From assembly GCF_021545335.1 (NCBI RefSeq), contig NZ_CP089312.1, positions 3,782,001-3,846,000 on the forward strand: a DNA stretch of 64,000 nucleotides, written 5' to 3'. Position 1 is the first letter of the stretch, and the number at the start of each line of letters is the position of its first letter. The position numbers and the translations under genes are program-made. This document shows positions 15,524-23,130 of this stretch, piece by piece. Origin of the DNA: Streptomyces sp. GQFP (lineage in GTDB: Bacteria; Actinomycetota; Actinomycetes; Streptomycetales; Streptomycetaceae). The notes under the pieces were generated by a model. That model was not told the origin of the DNA. It ran no database searches and worked only from the letters and a program-made list of their open reading frames with translations.

Positions 15524-16012
15524 ATGGCCGACTCCAGTTTCGACATCGTCTCGAAGGTCGAGCGGCAGGAGGTCGACAACGCCCTCAACCAGGCCGCCAA
15601 GGAGATCTCCCAGCGCTACGACTTCAAGGGCGTGGGTGCCTCGATCTCGTGGTCCGGCGAGAAGATCCTCATGGAGGCGAACTCCGAGGAGCGGGTCAAA
15701 GCGGTCCTCGATGTGTTCGAGACCAAGCTGATCAAGCGCGGCATCTCGCTGAAGGCCCTGGACGCCGGTGAGCCGCAGCTCTCCGGCAAGGAGTACAAGC
15801 TCTTCGCCTCGATCGAGGAGGGCATCTCCCAGGACAACGCGAAGAAGGTCGCGAAGATCATCCGCGATGAGGGCCCCAAGGGCGTGAAGGCCCAGGTCCA
15901 GGGCGACGAGCTGCGCGTCAGCTCGAAGAGCCGCGACGACCTTCAGGCCGTGCAGGCACTGCTCAAGGGCAAGGACTTCGACTTCGCGCTGCAGTTCGTG
16001 AACTACCGGTAG
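15524..16012 (+). CDS. YajQ-family nucleotide-binding protein (UPF0234)
   Basis: A 162-residue cytosolic protein of the YajQ/UPF0234 family, with two ferredoxin-like domains. It begins MADSSFDIVSKVERQEVDNA and has the family's NQAAKEISQRYDFKG, GISLKALD and DELRVSSKSRDDLQAVQALL. A homologue in Xanthomonas binds cyclic di-GMP; nucleotide or RNA binding is suggested in others, so the ligand here is not known. The start ATG at 15524 has AAGGAG upstream. A hairpin terminator follows. Confidence 0.95.
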   Translation: MADSSFDIVSKVERQEVDNALNQAAKEISQRYDFKGVGASISWSGEKILMEANSEERVKAVLDVFETKLIKRGISLKALDAGEPQLSGKEYKLFASIEEGISQDNAKKVAKIIRDEGPKGVKAQVQGDELRVSSKSRDDLQAVQALLKGKDFDFALQFVNYR

Positions 16013-16044
16013 TCCACGAGTGGTTGATGGACTGACGAGGTGAC

Positions 16045-16076
16045 GAGGGGTGGGCGTTCCAGGGCGCCCGCCCCTC
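16045..16076. terminator. Terminator between yajQ and the GlsB-type gene
   Basis: A 12-bp stem GAGGGGTGGGCG/CGCCCGCCCCTC with one G-T wobble and an 8-nt loop, followed on the plus strand by CCTGCTTTT. It serves the convergent genes on both sides. Confidence 0.75.
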
Positions 16077-16117
16077 CCTGCTTTTCCCTCATTGCCGACT
16101 GCGGACCCGGTGTGCGC

Positions 16118-16384
16118 TCAGTCGCGCGAGTTGCCGAACAGGATGCGGTACGCGACCAGCAGCACGAGCGAGCCGCCGATCGCCGCCGCCCACGTGGTGC
16201 CGTCGTAGAAGTCCTTGCTGATGGGGTGGTCGAGGAAGCGCGCCGAGATCCAGCCACCGATGAACGCGCCCGCGACGCCGATGACCGTCGTGCCGATGAA
16301 GCCGCCCGGGTCGCGCCCCGGCAGCAGGAACTTGGCGATGGCCCCGGCCAACAGCCCCAGGATGATCCAGCCGATGATGCTCAT
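16118..16384 (-). CDS. GlsB/YeaQ/YmgE-family small membrane protein
   Basis: An 88-residue integral membrane protein with three hydrophobic segments (about residues 2-20, 29-47 and 62-82) and the family's Gly-rich pattern IIGWIILGLLAGAIAKFLLPG, FIGTTVIGVAGAFIGGWI. The family was once named transglycosylase-associated, but no enzyme activity is shown; members are often stress-induced. The ATG at 16384 gives the usual length; the open frame upstream overlaps the divergent permease promoter region. Confidence 0.9.
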   Translation of the reverse strand: MSIIGWIILGLLAGAIAKFLLPGRDPGGFIGTTVIGVAGAFIGGWISARFLDHPISKDFYDGTTWAAAIGGSLVLLVAYRILFGNSRD

Positions 16385-16583
16385 GCCGTGAACCTGCCCC
16401 TCTGCGCTGTGCTCGAACTGTCCCGGCACTGTGACTTCGTCGACCTTGGGTGGCGTGATACCGCCGGTCGACTTCGCCGGGCTGGTGCCGGTGCGTTCGT
16501 GTTGGTGCGTTGTTGGTGTCGCGTTGCTGTACACGACGTCAACGCGCTGCCCGGCGGTTGCACCGGTCAGTAGGGTGCGGCCC

Positions 16584-17852
16584 ATGACACAGCCCGGAGC
16601 GGAATCGACCGCCGAACTGAGACGCACCCTTGGCGTCGGGGACGCCGTGGTCATCGGGCTCGGTTCGATGATCGGGGCCGGCGTCTTCGCAGCCCTGGGA
16701 CCCGCGGCACGCGCGGCCGGGTCCGGGCTGCTGCTCGGACTCGCCGCGGCGGCCGTGGTCGCCTACTGCAACGCCATGTCGTCCGCCCGGCTGGCCGCCC
16801 GCTATCCCGCCTCCGGTGGTACCTATGTCTATGGGCGTGAGCGGCTCGGCGACTTCTGGGGCTATCTCGCGGGCTGGTCGTTCGTCGTCGGGAAAACGGC
16901 CTCCTGTGCGGCTATGGCGCTCACCGTGGGCGCGTACGTCTGGCCGAGTCAGGCGCACGCGGTGGCGGTCGCGGCCGTGGTGGCACTGACCGCGGTGAAC
17001 TACCTCGGCGTCCAGAAGGCCGCCTGGCTGACGCGGACGATCGTGGCAGTGGTCCTGGCTGTCCTCGCTTCCGTCGTGGTGGTGTGCCTGGGCTCGGACG
17101 CCGCCGACGCCGGTCGGTTGGACGTCGGGGCCTCCGGTGGTGTGGGCGGCGTGCTCGAGGCGGCCGGGCTGCTGTTCTTCGCGTTCGCCGGGTACGCCCG
17201 GATCGCGACCCTCGGCGAGGAGGTCCGGGATCCCGCGCGCACCATCCCCCGCGCGATCCCGTCGGCCCTGGGCATCACGCTGGTGGTGTACGCGGCGGTG
17301 GCAGTGGCTGTCCTTTCTGTGCTGGGGTCAGGTGGTCTCGGGCAGGCGACCGCCCCACTGGCCGACGCGGTCCGTGCGGCGGGCGTGCCGGGGCTGGTTC
17401 CTGTCGTACGGGTGGGTGCCGCCGTGGCCGCGCTCGGCTCGCTGCTCGCCCTGATCCTGGGCGTCTCACGGACGACACTGGCCATGGCCCGTGACCGTCA
17501 TCTGCCCGGCGCCCTGGCCGCCGTGCATCCGCGCTTCCAGGTGCCCCACCGGGCCGAGCTGGCCGTGGGTGCGGTGGTCGCGGTGCTGGCCGCGACGGTG
17601 GACGTACGGGGTGCTGTCGGCTTCTCCTCCTTCGGGGTGCTGGCGTACTACGCGGTGGCCAACGCCTCCGCCTGGACACTGAGTTCGGCGCCGACGTCTC
17701 GGGTGGTGCCGGCGGTGGGGCTTCTCGGCTGTGTGACGCTGGCGTTCGCGCTTCCGGGGGTGTCGGTGGTCGTGGGCACGGGTGTGCTGGGTCTGGGGGC
17801 GGTCGTGTACGGCGTGCGACGGTGGTGGCCGGCTTCGGGGTCGTCGGCCTGA
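16584..17852 (+). CDS. APC-family amino acid permease
   Basis: A 422-residue membrane transporter of the amino acid-polyamine-organocation superfamily, with about 11-12 hydrophobic segments. The first helix holds GDAVVIGLGSMIGAGVFAAL, the broken-helix GSMIGAG substrate motif of the family; GLLFFAFAGYARIATLGEEV matches the conserved helix 6, followed by RDPARTIPRAI. It should import an amino acid or amine by proton symport. The substrate cannot be told. The ATG at 16584 is taken because the protein then starts with a short hydrophilic N-terminus as in the family. Confidence 0.9.
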   Translation: MTQPGAESTAELRRTLGVGDAVVIGLGSMIGAGVFAALGPAARAAGSGLLLGLAAAAVVAYCNAMSSARLAARYPASGGTYVYGRERLGDFWGYLAGWSFVVGKTASCAAMALTVGAYVWPSQAHAVAVAAVVALTAVNYLGVQKAAWLTRTIVAVVLAVLASVVVVCLGSDAADAGRLDVGASGGVGGVLEAAGLLFFAFAGYARIATLGEEVRDPARTIPRAIPSALGITLVVYAAVAVAVLSVLGSGGLGQATAPLADAVRAAGVPGLVPVVRVGAAVAALGSLLALILGVSRTTLAMARDRHLPGALAAVHPRFQVPHRAELAVGAVVAVLAATVDVRGAVGFSSFGVLAYYAVANASAWTLSSAPTSRVVPAVGLLGCVTLAFALPGVSVVVGTGVLGLGAVVYGVRRWWPASGSSA

Positions 17853-17895
17853 CCTCACCGCTGACGGAACTCGTGTCGGTTACTCGGTCAGCCGG

Positions 17896-18474
17896 CTACG
17901 AGGCCTGGGCCGGCGGTGTCGCTGTCGCCGTGCGTATGCGGAGGTCGGGCCAGGGCTCCAGGTCCATGTCGGCGTTGAGTTCCTCGTACCAGCCCGTGCC
18001 GTCGAGCCAAGACCGCAGCCACTCGGCGAGGGCCGGGGCGTCGGTGTACCACGCGTGGTCGGCGTCGTCGGCGTTCGGCTCGAAGAGCAGGACGGTGCCT
18101 TCGGGCGTACGGCAGTCCACGCACGCGTACATTCCGCAGCCCCAGTGGGATATCGGCAGCATGCCCTCGGGCCAGGGCCAGTCCGGGTCCTTGCGGGCCT
18201 CCTCACGGTTGGCGAGGTACTGGGCGACGACGGCCGGCTCCCCTGCGGGCGCGCTGTCGAGCAGGGGCAACAGGCCGTACTCCGGGCCGAATCCGCCGTC
18301 TCCTATCCGGAGATAGAGCGCGGCCAGGAGTGGTGGCAGGGGGAAGCCGAGGGCGGTCTCGGCGCGGTCGAGCGTGGCCGTGTCCACGGGTGCGGGAAGT
18401 GAAGGCCAGCCCCACGGCCGGGTGTTGCGGGCCTCGGCCGCCACCCGTGTCAGCAACTGCTCGATCTCGGTCAT
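17896..18474 (-). CDS. SMI1/KNR4-family protein
   Basis: A 192-residue protein with the SMI1/KNR4 (SUKH) pattern: an N-terminal helix, then DRAETALGFPLPPLLAALYLRIGDGGFGPEYGLLPL, where LPPLLxxLYxxxGDGGFGP is the typical core, and PISHWGCGMYACVDC further on. Bacterial SUKH proteins are often immunity proteins to contact-dependent or polymorphic toxins, but many solitary copies in Streptomyces have no toxin next to them, as here. The start ATG at 18474 is conventional. Role unknown. Confidence 0.85.
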   Translation of the reverse strand: MTEIEQLLTRVAAEARNTRPWGWPSLPAPVDTATLDRAETALGFPLPPLLAALYLRIGDGGFGPEYGLLPLLDSAPAGEPAVVAQYLANREEARKDPDWPWPEGMLPISHWGCGMYACVDCRTPEGTVLLFEPNADDADHAWYTDAPALAEWLRSWLDGTGWYEELNADMDLEPWPDLRIRTATATPPAQAS

Positions 18475-18514
18475 GGATTCATCATGCAGGCCGCCACTGA
18501 CAATCGGGCGGGCC

Positions 18515-18565
18515 TGTGGATAACCGGCGGGCCGGGACGGGAGCCCACCGGCAGCCTGTGGAAAA
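18515..18565. other. Two DnaA-box-like 9-mers between the SUKH and yccF genes
   Basis: TGTGGATAA at 18515-18523 (a perfect TTATCCACA box on the minus strand) and TGTGGAAAA at 18557-18565. They point the same way, 42 nt apart, in the gap 18475-18607. Confidence 0.4.
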
Positions 18566-18607
18566 CGGTCGGGTAGGGCGCCGACCGCTTCCCCTCCCCC
18601 GGCCGGA

Positions 18608-19003
18608 CTACCAGCGCGAGCTGAACGGCTGGTCCGTCGGCACGATTTCGCGGCCGAGCGGCATCAGCGAGACCGGGATGAGCTTGAAGTTGGCGAAGCC
18701 GAACGGGATACCGATGATCGTGATGCACAGCAGAACGCCGGTGACGACATGGGCCAGCGCGAGCCACCAGCCCGCGAGGACCAGCCACAGCACGTTGCCG
18801 ACGCACGAGGGGGCACCCGCGTCGCGGCGCTCGACCGTCGTGCGGCCGAAGGGCCAGAGGGCGTACACGCCGATACGGAAAGCGGCGATGCCAAAAGGAA
18901 TGCCGATGACCGTGATGCAGAGCAGCGCGCCCGCCAGCACATAGCCGAGGAACAGCCAGAAGCCGCTCAGGACGAGCCAGATGATGTTGAGGATTGTCTT
19001 CAC
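18608..19003 (-). CDS. YccF-domain inner membrane protein
   Basis: A 131-residue membrane protein made of two tandem copies of the YccF domain: NIIWLVLSGFWLFLGYVLAG with CITVIGIPFGIAAFRI, then NVLWLVLAGWWLALAHVVTG with CITIIGIPFGFANFKL. Each copy contributes two hydrophobic segments. Function of YccF is unknown. Its ATG overlaps the last bases of htpX (ATGA), so the two are translationally coupled, and the pairing suggests a shared role in membrane stress. Confidence 0.93.
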   Translation of the reverse strand: MKTILNIIWLVLSGFWLFLGYVLAGALLCITVIGIPFGIAAFRIGVYALWPFGRTTVERRDAGAPSCVGNVLWLVLAGWWLALAHVVTGVLLCITIIGIPFGFANFKLIPVSLMPLGREIVPTDQPFSSRW

Positions 19004-19863
19004 TGGGGGCGACCTGCCATCTTTTCGAGCCGGGCGATGCGCTCCGCCATCGGCGGGTGCGTGGAGAACATCTTGGAGAGTCCCTGGCCTGGGCGGAAGG
19101 GGTTCGCGATCATCATGTGGCTCGCGGTCTCGATCCGCGGCTCGGGGGGCAACGGGAGTTGTTTCGTGCCCACTTCCAGTTTGCGCAGGGCGCTCGCGAG
19201 GGCCAGCGGGTCGCCGGTGAGCTGGGCGCCCGACGCGTCGGCCTCGTACTCCCTGGAGCGGCTGATGGCCAGTTGGATGAGGGAGGCCGCGAGCGGGCCC
19301 AGGATCATGATCAACAGCATGCCGAGGATGCCGGGGCCGTCGTCGTCGTTCGAGCGGCCGATCGGGATCAGCCAGGCGAAGTTGACCAGGAACATGATCA
19401 CGGAGGCCAGGGCGCCGGCGACCGACGAGATGAGGATGTCGCGGTTGTAGACATGGCTCAGCTCATGGCCGATGACGCCGCGCAGCTCGCGTTCGTCCAG
19501 GATGCGCAGGATGCCTTCGGTGCAGCACACGGCCGCGTTGCGCGGGTTGCGGCCCGTCGCGAACGCGTTCGGTGCCTCGGTCGGCGAGATGTACAGGCGC
19601 GGCATGGGCTGGCGGGCCTGGGTGGAGAGATCACGGACCATGCGGTACAGGGCCGGGGCCTCGAATTCGCTCACCGGGCGGGCGCGCATCGCGCGTAGAG
19701 CCAGCTTGTCGCTGTTCCAGTACGCGTACGCGTTCGTGCCGATCGCGATGAAGAGTGCGATCACCAGTCCCGTACGGCCGAAGAAGCTGCCGATGACGAT
19801 GATGAGTGCGGACAGTCCCCCGAGGAGTACGGCTGTCCTGAGCCCGTTGTGCCGGCGGTGCAC
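19000..19863 (-). CDS. htpX: HtpX-type M48 membrane metalloprotease
   Basis: A 287-residue zinc endopeptidase of the inner membrane, involved in quality control of membrane proteins. Two membrane segments lie near the N-terminus (TAVLLGGLSALIIVIGSFFG and LVIALFIAIGTNAYAYW). The zinc motif HELSH lies in GVIGHELSHVYNRD, followed by two more membrane segments, and the third ligand Glu is in REYEADASGAQLTG. APNAFATGRNP matches HtpX rather than other M48 groups. It starts at 19863 and is coupled to yccF. The start is the usual one for actinobacterial HtpX. Confidence 0.95.
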   Translation of the reverse strand: MHRRHNGLRTAVLLGGLSALIIVIGSFFGRTGLVIALFIAIGTNAYAYWNSDKLALRAMRARPVSEFEAPALYRMVRDLSTQARQPMPRLYISPTEAPNAFATGRNPRNAAVCCTEGILRILDERELRGVIGHELSHVYNRDILISSVAGALASVIMFLVNFAWLIPIGRSNDDDGPGILGMLLIMILGPLAASLIQLAISRSREYEADASGAQLTGDPLALASALRKLEVGTKQLPLPPEPRIETASHMMIANPFRPGQGLSKMFSTHPPMAERIARLEKMAGRPQ

Positions 19864-19905
19864 GGTACGCCCTCCAAGTGGTGCGGCAGGGGAACCCTGG
19901 TGTCA

Positions 19906-19918
19906 GGTCCAGTGGACC
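19906..19918. promoter_or_regulatory. Short dyad upstream of htpX
   Basis: GGTCC-AGT-GGACC lies 43-55 nt before the htpX start. It may be an operator; no promoter boxes around it are convincing. Confidence 0.25.
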
Positions 19919-20026
19919 CTTCTGTACTGGTCAACGCCAGGCGAGGGTTCGCAGTTCCCTTGCGTGCGCGCAGGCGCGCGTGGGCCGTTCGGGTGAGGGG
20001 TCACGCGCGCGTGCGGTCGCGGCGGG

Positions 20027-21550
20027 TCAGAAGAGTCCGGTGTCGGCGAAACGCAGCACCAATTGGGGTGCGCCGGAGAGGGCGATGCCGAGGACGGCGG
20101 TCAGGGCGATCGCGGCCGTGAGGGGGGCCGGGGCACGGTGGCGTTCCTCGGCTCCCTCGGGGACGCGGAAGAGCAGGGCCGTCCACTGGAGGTAGTAGAA
20201 GAGGGCGATCACCACGTTGACGGCCATGATCACGGCCAGCCAGCCGAGTCCGGCGTCGACGGCCGCGGAGAAGACGGTGACCTTCGCGAAGAGGCCGATG
20301 ATGCCCGGCGGCAGCCCGGCGAGGCACAGCAGGAAGAAGCCCAGGACGAGCGCTGCCAGGGGGCGGGTGGCGTACAGACCGCGGTAGTCACTGACGCGGT
20401 TCAGGGGCTTCGTACGGGCCACCAGGGCGGCCACGGCGAAGGCGCCGAGGTTCACGGCGGCGTACATGAGGGCGTACGCGACGGTGGAGCCGATCGATTT
20501 CTGGGCGTCGTCGGAGTACGCGGCGGCGGCGATCGGCACCAGGAGGTAGCCGGCCTGGCCGACGGAGGACCAGGCGAGCAGGCGTACCGCGCTGTACGCG
20601 CGCGTGGCCTGCTGGCGCAGGGCTCCGACGTTGCCGACGGTCATGGTGAGCGCGGCCAGGGCTGCCAGTGCGGGGCCCCAGACGTCGGCGTACGACGGGA
20701 AGGCGACGACGGTGACGAGGATCAGGCCGGAGAAGCCAACGGCCTTGCCGACGACCGACAGGTAGGCGGCGATGGGCAGGGGCGCCCCCACGTAGGTGTC
20801 GGGTACCCAGAAGTGGAAGGGCACAGCGGCTGTCTTGAAGGCGAAGCCGATGAGGGTGAGGACGACGCCCGCCTGGGCGAGGGTGTGGAGTTGTGGGTTG
20901 ACGTCCTGGATACGGTCGGCGATCTCGGTGAGGTAGAGGGTGCCGGTGGACGCGTACACGAAGCTGATGCCCATGAGGCTGACCGCGGTGGCCGTCACGG
21001 AGGACAGGAAGAACTTCAGGGCCGCTTCGGAGGACTTGCGGTCGCCGTGCCGGATGCCGACGAGGGCGAAGGCGGGCAGGGAGGCGACCTCCAGGGCGAC
21101 GATCAGAGTCGCGAGGTCGCGGGAGGCGGGCAGGAGGGCCGCTCCGGCGGCGGAGGACAGCAGCAGGAACCAGTACTCCCCTTCGGGGAGTCCTCGGTCG
21201 GCGTCCTTGAGGGCGGTGACCGAGAGGAGGGCGGCGAGCAGCGCGCCGCCGAGCACCAGGAACTGGATGACGAGCGTGAAGCGGTCCGCCGTGTAACTGC
21301 AGGCGTCCGAGCTGCCAGTGAGGCAGAAGGTGGCGCGGTCGCCGTCCAGGAGGGGCAGCAGGAGGAGCGCGGAGGCGGCGAGGCCGACGACCGAGGTCCA
21401 GCCGAGGACCGCCTTCTTGTTGCCGCCGATGAACAAATCGGCGACCAGCACGGCGAGCCCAACGACGGCCGCGAGGGTGGGCGGTGCGATGGCGAGCCAG
21501 TCGACGGACTGGACGACGGACTGGGCCGTGGACTGGGCCAGGGCGCTCAT
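20027..21550 (-). CDS. nuoN2: NADH-quinone oxidoreductase subunit N, second copy
   Basis: A 507-residue antiporter-like membrane subunit of complex I, one of three proton-pumping modules. It has about 14 hydrophobic segments with the family residues in ALEVASLPAFALVGIRHGDR (key Glu), AFKTAAVPFHFWVPDTYVGAP (conserved Lys and Pro) and LLAWSSVGQAGYLLV. The start ATG at 21550 overlaps the nuoM2 stop (ATGA); a longer open frame to 22399 is only the shadow of nuoM2. It is the last gene of the second nuo operon. A paralogue lies at 59461-61110. Confidence 0.96.
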   Translation of the reverse strand: MSALAQSTAQSVVQSVDWLAIAPPTLAAVVGLAVLVADLFIGGNKKAVLGWTSVVGLAASALLLLPLLDGDRATFCLTGSSDACSYTADRFTLVIQFLVLGGALLAALLSVTALKDADRGLPEGEYWFLLLSSAAGAALLPASRDLATLIVALEVASLPAFALVGIRHGDRKSSEAALKFFLSSVTATAVSLMGISFVYASTGTLYLTEIADRIQDVNPQLHTLAQAGVVLTLIGFAFKTAAVPFHFWVPDTYVGAPLPIAAYLSVVGKAVGFSGLILVTVVAFPSYADVWGPALAALAALTMTVGNVGALRQQATRAYSAVRLLAWSSVGQAGYLLVPIAAAAYSDDAQKSIGSTVAYALMYAAVNLGAFAVAALVARTKPLNRVSDYRGLYATRPLAALVLGFFLLCLAGLPPGIIGLFAKVTVFSAAVDAGLGWLAVIMAVNVVIALFYYLQWTALLFRVPEGAEERHRAPAPLTAAIALTAVLGIALSGAPQLVLRFADTGLF

Positions 21551-23124
21551 CGGGGGCCTCCGGAAAGGAGCTGCTGCACGGCCGGGTCGGTCAGCCCGAG
21601 GAGGGCCTTCGGCCACAGTCCGGCGACGACGGTGAGGGCGACGAGCGGGGTCCAGGCCGCGAATTCGTACGTCTGTACGTCGGCGAGCTGGGGGGCGTCC
21701 GGTTGCGGGGCGGCGCCCATGCAGACGCGGCGTACGACGACGAGCATGTACGCGGCGGTGAGCAGGGTGCCGAACGCGGCGATCGCCGTGAAGGTGAGGA
21801 AGGCGGGGCGGCTGAGGTCGTCGGCGGGGTCGAACGCGCCGAACAGGGCCAGCATCTCGCCCCAGAACCCGGCGAGGCCGGGCAGTCCGAGCGAGGCGAC
21901 GGCGGCGAAGGCCACGAGGCCGCCGAGGCGCGGGGCCCGGCCGTAGAGGGCGGCGCCGGTGCGGTCGGCGAGGGTGTCGAGGTCGGAGGTGCCCGTGCGG
22001 TCCTTCAGCGCGCCGACCAGGAAGAAGAGGAGGCCGGTGATGAGGCCGTGGGCGATGTTGGCGAAGAGCGCGCCGTTGACGCCGGTCGGGGTCATGGTCG
22101 AGATGCCGAGGAGCACGAAGCCCATGTGGCCGACGGAGGAGTAGGCGATGAGCCGCTTGAGGTCGCCCTTCGCGCCCTGCCGGGCGAGGGCCAGGCAGGC
22201 CAGGGAGCCGTAGATGATCCCGACGACGGCGAAGGCGGCGAGGTAGGGCGCGAAGGTCCGGAATCCGTCGGGTGTGATCGGCAGCAGGATACGCACGAAC
22301 CCGTACGTGCCCATCTTGAGCAGGACGCCCGCCAGCAGGACCGAGCCGACGGTCGGGGCGGCGGTGTGGGCGTCCGGCAGCCAGCTGTGCAGCGGCCACA
22401 TCGGCGTCTTGACCGCGAGCCCGATCCCGATCGCCAAAGCGGCGGTGACCTGCACGGATGTGCTCAGTCCGGGGCCGTTGTCAGTGGCGAGTGCCATGAT
22501 GTCGAACGTGCCCGCCTTGATCCCGATCAGGAGCAGGCCCAGCAGCATGACGACGGATCCGAGCAGGGTGTACAGGATGAACTTCCAGGCCGCCCGGGTC
22601 CGTTGCTCGCCGCCCCAGCGGGCGATGAGGAAGTACATCGGGATGAGCACCATCTCGAAGGCGAGGAAGAACAGCAGCAGGTCGAGGACGGCGAAGGTCG
22701 CGAGGGTGCCGGACTCCAGGACGAGGAGGAGCGCGACGAAGGCCTTCGGGGACGGGCCTGCGGGGAGCTTGAAGTAGGAGTAGAGCGCGCAGAGGAAGGT
22801 CAGGAGCGCGGTCAGGACCAGAAGGGGGAGGGAAATGCCGTCGACGCCGAGGTGGATCCGCACGTCGAGTGCCGGGATCCAGCTGATGTCGGTCGTGGCC
22901 TGCATCTTCGACGGATGGTCATGGTCGAAGCCGAGCGCGAGAACGATCGCGGCGATGAGCACCGCACCGGTGACGGTCACGCCGTGCCGCAGCACGGCCT
23001 GCTCCGGCGACTTCCCCTTCAGCCCGGGCGGGGCCGGCAGAAGAGCGGCGACGGCCCCGATGAGCGGGCCCACGACGAGGAATGCCAGAAGGAACTGCAT
23101 CACTGACTCGTTGATATCGATCAC
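21547..23124 (-). CDS. nuoM2: NADH-quinone oxidoreductase subunit M, second copy
   Basis: A 525-residue antiporter-like subunit of complex I. It shows VDGISLPLLVLTALLTFL near the N-terminus, FFLAFEMVLIPMYFLIARWGG with the conserved Glu of helix 5, VKTPMWPLHSWLPDAHTAAPT with the conserved Lys, and AYSSVGHMGFVLLGI with the channel His. About 14 membrane segments. Start ATG at 23124; 6 nt separate it from nuoL2 upstream, and it overlaps nuoN2 by 4 nt. It should pump protons in the membrane arm. Confidence 0.97.
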   Translation of the reverse strand: MIDINESVMQFLLAFLVVGPLIGAVAALLPAPPGLKGKSPEQAVLRHGVTVTGAVLIAAIVLALGFDHDHPSKMQATTDISWIPALDVRIHLGVDGISLPLLVLTALLTFLCALYSYFKLPAGPSPKAFVALLLVLESGTLATFAVLDLLLFFLAFEMVLIPMYFLIARWGGEQRTRAAWKFILYTLLGSVVMLLGLLLIGIKAGTFDIMALATDNGPGLSTSVQVTAALAIGIGLAVKTPMWPLHSWLPDAHTAAPTVGSVLLAGVLLKMGTYGFVRILLPITPDGFRTFAPYLAAFAVVGIIYGSLACLALARQGAKGDLKRLIAYSSVGHMGFVLLGISTMTPTGVNGALFANIAHGLITGLLFFLVGALKDRTGTSDLDTLADRTGAALYGRAPRLGGLVAFAAVASLGLPGLAGFWGEMLALFGAFDPADDLSRPAFLTFTAIAAFGTLLTAAYMLVVVRRVCMGAAPQPDAPQLADVQTYEFAAWTPLVALTVVAGLWPKALLGLTDPAVQQLLSGGPR

Positions 23125-23130
23125 GCCTGC

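Noticed and set aside
17896..18474. SUKH gene as immunity to a neighbouring toxin
   Set aside because: No toxin, WXG100 or Rhs/YD-repeat gene lies nearby; yccF and a permease flank it.
20063..21946. 627-codon plus-strand frame rich in Gly/Glu/Asp
   Set aside because: Antisense of nuoN2 and nuoM2; it crosses two genuine genes and has no domain.
21551..22399. N-terminal extension of NuoN2 giving a 790-residue fusion
   Set aside because: The added part is an out-of-frame reading of nuoM2; the ATG at 21550 with ATGA overlap is the normal arrangement.
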